Made by a program: the position numbers and the translations under genes. Shown in pieces: positions 37,592 through 41,642 of a stretch of DNA of 41,642 bases. Source of the stretch: Rouxiella silvae (GTDB taxonomy: Bacteria; Pseudomonadota; Gammaproteobacteria; Enterobacterales; Enterobacteriaceae); NCBI RefSeq assembly GCF_002093625.1, contig NZ_MRWD01000052.1, positions 1 to 41,642 of the forward strand, in the 5' to 3' direction. Below the pieces are notes generated by a model that had not been told where the DNA came from, searched no databases, and was given only the letters and a program-made list of their open reading frames with translations. Position 1 is the first letter of the stretch; each line of letters starts with the position of its first letter.

Positions 37592-38680
37592 TTACAGGGC
37601 AGGGGTTAACGGAACTGTTTTTTTTAATCGTTTAGGAAAGTTATTGTCGATGCTCTTTTTCAATAGTTTATAAAGTTCTCGTTCAAACACAACATGCAAG
37701 ATATATGAGACTGCAAAGGTGATTGAGAGGAATATTGTCATCCGCAAAGCAATCGGCAGGTTGTTATAGCTTCCTGAACGACCCAGCAGCAAGATAATGG
37801 GCGTATGAATCAGATAGAGAGAGAAGCTGATTTTCCCTAAAAAATTTAGGGGGGCTGTTTCAATTAGATTTCTCATCCACGAGGGTCTGACCTGCAATCG
37901 ATAGATTAAGAAAGCAAAACAGACCACCATCAAGCTGTCTATTTTCGGCATACTCACGTTAATGCAGGTAAATACCATAATTATCGCAAACAGTGCTAAG
38001 TCGATGAGTCCTGAAAAACGTGTCGAGTTCGGTTCCGCTACGGATGTTTCACTGGATAGTTTGAACAGTAAAATCCCTAGCGCCATGCCGCCAATACATT
38101 TAAGAAAGCCTGATGACAGGTAGAAATAACTAAAATCAAATGCCGCCATCAATGAATCATGTTTATTGATGACGAGGCTATAGCAGACAAAAGAAAAGAT
38201 AAAGAGTGAGGTATTGTTGAATTTTCGCGCTAAAACTTGAAATACTAGCACTGAGGCCCAAAGTTCGACCGAGATGGACCAGCTTGGATCGTTCCAACTC
38301 CAGTCAGAGGTCATTCCCATACCCTGCAATGCGAGCAGGTTTGCAACGCCTGAGTATGTGGGGTCAGAAAATGGAAAGTCGTTATATAGAAAATAATAAA
38401 TTAGGAAAGTGATTATTAGCGTTGCCAAATGCAGCGGATACATCCTGGCCAAGCGATGGAGAGAAAATTGGGTATTGCCTATTTTTGAAGAATTAAATGC
38501 ATTGATGTAGACATAGCTCAGAACAAATCCTGAAAGTATAAAAAAGAAATCAACTGCAATATAGGCATTGATGAATGGGTAATGGTTCCATCCCATTGCG
38601 CCACCCAAGAAATGGCTTAGCGCGATAGACAAAGCAAATATGCCACGGAGGCCGTCTAAATATTTAAGTCTATTTTTCAT
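37592..38680 (-). CDS. Acyltransferase family 3 membrane protein, probably O-antigen modifying
   Basis: 362-aa integral membrane protein of acyltransferase family 3 (OafA/ExoO type) with about ten helices. The N-terminal signature LDGLRGIFALSIALSHFLGG includes the conserved Arg and the catalytic His, and FFILSGFVLSYVYINAF follows. There is no SGNH extension. Members transfer acetyl groups from the cytoplasm to sugars. Its place between the galactan operon and gnd, on the opposite strand and with the most AT-rich codon use in the region, suggests later acquisition and O-acetylation of the galactan, but the target is inferred. Confidence 0.85.
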   Translation of the reverse strand: MKNRLKYLDGLRGIFALSIALSHFLGGAMGWNHYPFINAYIAVDFFFILSGFVLSYVYINAFNSSKIGNTQFSLHRLARMYPLHLATLIITFLIYYFLYNDFPFSDPTYSGVANLLALQGMGMTSDWSWNDPSWSISVELWASVLVFQVLARKFNNTSLFIFSFVCYSLVINKHDSLMAAFDFSYFYLSSGFLKCIGGMALGILLFKLSSETSVAEPNSTRFSGLIDLALFAIIMVFTCINVSMPKIDSLMVVCFAFLIYRLQVRPSWMRNLIETAPLNFLGKISFSLYLIHTPIILLLGRSGSYNNLPIALRMTIFLSITFAVSYILHVVFERELYKLLKKSIDNNFPKRLKKTVPLTPAL

Positions 38681-39144
38681 CGCTAATTATAACTTTTAAA
38701 TGTAAGCATATAGTTATCGTACATTACACTACGCTTACATTTATGTCGGTAAGTATCGACTTTTTCTTATTGAAAAATTTTATTTATGTGATCTCTATAA
38801 CTTGTGTTTAAGGTTTAATCACCGATTCAGCCCAAATTTTACACGCCTCTCACAGCAAGGACCCGCTGGAAATACGGCTAAAGCCAAAGTTAAAAAATTC
38901 GCTCTTTTTGAACTGCAATTGGCCGCTGTTACCGGTAAAGTGTTGTGTGCTCGGCATAGTGGCTGAGGCTGTACTGCACCGACCACTTGATTGGTTGCGC
39001 GAGTTATAGCTGTGATAGGTACACCCTCAGTCATTCTGATGTACAATGCTTGGGTTCATTTGTATGGCGCGGTGAAGATAAACCTACTAAGAACAGGGGT
39101 TTGAGATTCACCGAGCTATCGACTATTTCAGACAGGAGTTGCTA
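38681..39144. other. 464-bp region between the acyltransferase and gnd
   Basis: It has an AT-rich left part with the inverted repeat at 38697-38743 and a less biased right part that leads gnd. TACAAT at 39042-39047 is a possible gnd -10 element, with a poor -35, giving a leader of about 90 nt. No coding frame with a ribosome binding site is visible. The right part may be a remnant of sequence displaced when the O-antigen genes were exchanged. Confidence 0.4.
38697..38743. promoter_or_regulatory. 11-bp inverted repeat upstream of the acyltransferase gene
   Basis: TAAATGTAAGC (38697-38707) and GCTTACATTTA (38733-38743) are exact reverse complements separated by 25 bp, starting 17 bp before the acyltransferase start on the minus strand. 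The position is that of a repressor-binding pair or of a 5' UTR stem. No regulator is known for it. Confidence 0.4.
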
Positions 39145-40554
39145 ATGTCCAAACAACAGATCGGCGTCGTCGGTATGGCAGTAATGGGTCGTAACCTGGC
39201 GTTAAACATCGAGAGCCGTGGTTATTCCGTTGCTATTTTTAACCGTTCTGGCGACAAGACTGATGAAGTCGTTGCCGAGAATCCGGGTAAAAATCTGGTT
39301 CCATACTACACAGTGGAAGAGTTCGTAGCGTCACTGGAAAAACCACGCCGTATTTTGCTGATGGTGAAAGCTGGTGAAGCGACAGATAAAACTATCGCCT
39401 CCCTCACACCGCACCTTGATAAAGGTGACATCCTCATTGATGGCGGCAACACCTTCTATAAAGATACCATCCGTCGTAACAAAGAACTTTCAGACCAAGG
39501 CTTCAACTTTATCGGTACCGGCGTTTCCGGTGGTGAAGAAGGCGCATTGAAAGGCCCTTCAATCATGCCTGGTGGTCAGAAAGAAGCTTACGAACTGGTT
39601 GCTCCCATTCTCGAGCAAATCGCTGCTCGTGCTGACGATGGCGATGCATGCGTTGCTTACATCGGCGCAGACGGCGCAGGCCATTACGTTAAAATGGTAC
39701 ATAACGGTATCGAATACGGCGACATGCAGCTGATTGCTGAAGCCTATTCTCTGCTGAAACAGTCCCTGAATCTGAGCAATGAAGAGCTGGCAAGCACCTT
39801 CGTTGAGTGGAACAAGGGCGAGCTGAGCAGCTACCTGATCGACATCACCAAGGACATCTTCACCAAGAAAGACGAAGACGGTAAATACTTAGTTGACGTT
39901 ATTCTTGACGAAGCTGCCAACAAAGGCACCGGGAAATGGACCAGCCAGAGCTCTCTGGATCTGGGCGAACCGCTGTCGCTTATCACCGAATCTGTATTTG
40001 CTCGTTACTTGTCTTCTCTGAAAGACCAGCGTGTAGCCGCTTCTAAAGTGCTGACCGGTCCTACCGTGAAAGCGTTCGATGGCGAAAAAGCTGAGTTCAT
40101 CGAGAAAGTACGTCGCGCACTGTACCTGGGTAAAATCGTTTCTTACGCTCAGGGCTTCTCACAGCTGAAAGCGGCATCAGACGAAAACAACTGGGACCTT
40201 CACTACGGTGAAATTGCCAAGATTTTCCGCGCTGGCTGCATCATCCGTGCACAGTTCCTGCAGAAAATCACCGATGCTTACGCTGAAAATGCTTCAATCG
40301 CAAACTTGCTGTTGGCGCCTTACTTCAAAAACATCGCTGACGAATATCAGCAAGCGCTGCGTGACGTGGTGTCTTATGCCGTTCAGAACGGTATCCCTAC
40401 GCCAACGTTCTCTGCTGCGATCAACTACTACGACAGCTACCGCAGTGCGGTTCTGCCAGCTAACCTGATCCAGGCACAGCGTGACTACTTCGGTGCACAT
40501 ACTTACAAACGCACTGATAAAGAAGGCGTCTTCCACACCGAATGGTTGGACTAA
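39145..40554 (+). CDS. gnd: 6-phosphogluconate dehydrogenase (decarboxylating)
   Basis: 469-aa pentose-phosphate-pathway enzyme (E. coli Gnd 468 aa) that oxidises 6-phosphogluconate to ribulose-5-phosphate with NADP. The Rossmann motif [29 protein letters not shown] and the catalytic [17 protein letters not shown] (Lys and Asn) are intact, and the C-terminus ([15 protein letters not shown]) is complete. CAGGAG before the ATG at 39145 sets the start; a TTG two codons upstream is in frame. gnd is a classic flank of variable O-antigen loci and often recombines with them. Confidence 0.97.
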   Translation: MSKQQIGVVGMAVMGRNLALNIESRGYSVAIFNRSGDKTDEVVAENPGKNLVPYYTVEEFVASLEKPRRILLMVKAGEATDKTIASLTPHLDKGDILIDGGNTFYKDTIRRNKELSDQGFNFIGTGVSGGEEGALKGPSIMPGGQKEAYELVAPILEQIAARADDGDACVAYIGADGAGHYVKMVHNGIEYGDMQLIAEAYSLLKQSLNLSNEELASTFVEWNKGELSSYLIDITKDIFTKKDEDGKYLVDVILDEAANKGTGKWTSQSSLDLGEPLSLITESVFARYLSSLKDQRVAASKVLTGPTVKAFDGEKAEFIEKVRRALYLGKIVSYAQGFSQLKAASDENNWDLHYGEIAKIFRAGCIIRAQFLQKITDAYAENASIANLLLAPYFKNIADEYQQALRDVVSYAVQNGIPTPTFSAAINYYDSYRSAVLPANLIQAQRDYFGAHTYKRTDKEGVFHTEWLD

Positions 40555-40567
40555 GTTTTCGCAATAT

Positions 40568-40599
40568 AAAAAGGGGCCAGGAAACTGGCCTTTTTTTTT
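40568..40599 (+). terminator. gnd terminator
   Basis: GGCCAG and CTGGCC form a stem closed by a GAAA tetraloop, with an A-run on the 5' side and nine T on the 3' side. It starts 14 bp after the gnd stop codon. Confidence 0.92.
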
Positions 40600-40732
40600 G
40601 CCTTGTAACAACTTGAATATTATCTGGGTCACGTAAACAGAACTCTCCTATCCTACAATTTCTTTAAAGGCGTATAATTACCTTAAATTAGCTATTGGTA
40701 TTATCCATCCCTGGATGATTTAAGGATGAAAT

Positions 40733-41642
40733 GTGAGCAATAAACCCAAGGTTTCGGTCATACTTGCCGTCTATAATGCCGCACAGTTTTTAAATAAATG
40801 TATCGATTCAATAATCAATCAGACGCTAAATAATATTGAAATAATTTGTGTGGATGATTGTTCAAGCGATGATTCTCTTGCGATTCTTCACGCCTATGCT
40901 GAAAAAGATAGCCGAATAAAGGTTATTCAACAAAAAAGTAACCGTGGGGCGGGCGCGGCAAGAAACGCTGGCCTAGAAATTGCCAATGGCGAATATCTGT
41001 CATTCCTTGATGCTGATGACTATTTTTCTTCGGATATGTTAAAAGTCTCCGTTGAAAAAGCCGATGCTTTATCGTTGGACGTCTTCGTCTTTGGTTCTAA
41101 GGCTTTCAATGACGCGACCGGCGTAGAGTCAGACATGTCGTGGAGCATTAAAGAGACACTGTTGCCTGAAACCGAGGTGTTTTCCGCACAGCAGATAAAA
41201 GAAGACTTCTTCCAAGCCTTTATTTGGTGGGCTTGGGATAAAATTTTCCGCAAAGAGTACATTGACAAACATGGCTTCAAGTTTCAGGAAATTAGAACCA
41301 GTAACGATCTGTTATTTACCGTTTCTGCTGTACTTATGGCCGACAAAATTTCTTATACCAAAGAGGCCTTTGCCGTCCAGAGACAAAAAGTTGAAAGTTC
41401 TCTTTCAAATACCCGCCATCTTTCCTATGACTGCTGCTTAAAGGCGACGATAGCGCTAAAAGATTTCATGGAAAGCGCCGATCTCTACTCACGGTATGAA
41501 CGAGATTTTAAAAATTATGCGCTAAATTTTTTAATCTGGAATATTAATACTATCAGGCAGACTGCCTACGTTGATCTCTATAATGCCGTAAAACAATTTT
41601 ACACGACACTCAACGTGAGCAGGGATGACGTCTATTATAAAC
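40733..41642 (+). CDS. Family-2 glycosyltransferase, GTG start, 3' end outside window
   Basis: At least 303 codons of a GT2 enzyme, open to the window end. The N-terminus VSVILAVYNAAQFLNKCIDS, VDDCSSDDSL, GAGAARNAGLEIANG and FLDADDYF (the Asp-x-Asp metal site) show a complete GT-A core; the later part resembles capsule and O-antigen transferases that have a helical C-terminal half. The start is GTG at 40733 with AAGGA at 40722-40726; the only nearby ATG is out of frame and stops after five codons. It is probably the first gene of a further surface-polysaccharide cluster beyond gnd. The acceptor and donor are unknown. Confidence 0.87.
   Translation, partial: MSNKPKVSVILAVYNAAQFLNKCIDSIINQTLNNIEIICVDDCSSDDSLAILHAYAEKDSRIKVIQQKSNRGAGAARNAGLEIANGEYLSFLDADDYFSSDMLKVSVEKADALSLDVFVFGSKAFNDATGVESDMSWSIKETLLPETEVFSAQQIKEDFFQAFIWWAWDKIFRKEYIDKHGFKFQEIRTSNDLLFTVSAVLMADKISYTKEAFAVQRQKVESSLSNTRHLSYDCCLKATIALKDFMESADLYSRYERDFKNYALNFLIWNINTIRQTAYVDLYNAVKQFYTTLNVSRDDVYYK

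Overview
The window is a chromosomal segment from a member of the Enterobacterales. The core block metG / mrp-udk-dcd-asmA / yegH is laid out as in enteric bacteria. A UTP-glucose-1-phosphate uridylyltransferase gene and gnd bracket an O-antigen cluster that carries a JUMPstart/ops leader. The proteins resemble E. coli orthologues (AnsP, QorB, YtfH, YjiR, YqhD, YegH) without being E. coli. A Serratia/Rahnella-type (Yersiniaceae) relative is my best guess; the genus cannot be fixed from this sequence alone.

Layout. (1) 1-968: no confident gene; a small ORF, an RcsB-box-like palindrome and an 18-bp operator-like palindrome. (2) 969-9600: accessory metabolic and stress genes, mostly as divergent regulator/target pairs: LysR/MFS, ytfH/qorB, SDR/HxlR, together with msrA, the asparagine permease ansP and a fumarylpyruvate-hydrolase-like enzyme. 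(3) 9669-11557: the MocR regulator yjiR divergent from a DUF1127 (YjiS-like) gene. (4) 11653-17653: an apparent operon of RidA-like protein, periplasmic binding lipoprotein, two permeases, ABC ATPase and a D-serine/D-threonine-type PLP ammonia-lyase, divergent from an IclR regulator. It reads as uptake and deamination of a D-amino (or hydroxyamino) acid with RidA disposing of the enamine. (5) 17708-18862: YqhD-type alcohol dehydrogenase. (6) 19029-20039: a tandem array of 13 C-rich/G-rich hairpins, organised as 87/88-bp units in 175-bp dimers, directly joined to a DUF559 nuclease-like gene (20028-20372) whose stop codon lies inside the last repeat motif. (7) 20555-28863: housekeeping block. 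(8) 29385-40554: galU-like gene, JUMPstart, then wzm-wzt-wbbM-glf-wbbN-wbbO in the order and with the protein sizes of the Klebsiella O2a (D-galactan I) locus, a convergent acyltransferase, and gnd. (9) From 40733: the 5' part of a GTG-started family-2 glycosyltransferase, cut by the window end.

How the genes work together. GalU supplies UDP-glucose towards UDP-galactose. Glf turns UDP-Galp into UDP-Galf. WbbO, WbbM and possibly WbbN build a Galp/Galf polymer on an undecaprenyl carrier, and Wzm/Wzt export it. RfaH acting at ops is expected to keep polymerase going through the operon. The two HxlR/oxidoreductase pairs and msrA suggest handling of quinones or electrophiles.

The least explained element is the DUF559 gene plus hairpin array. 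It looks like a nuclease gene physically tied to its own repeat family. All functional statements come from reading the sequence and knowledge of families; no database search was run.
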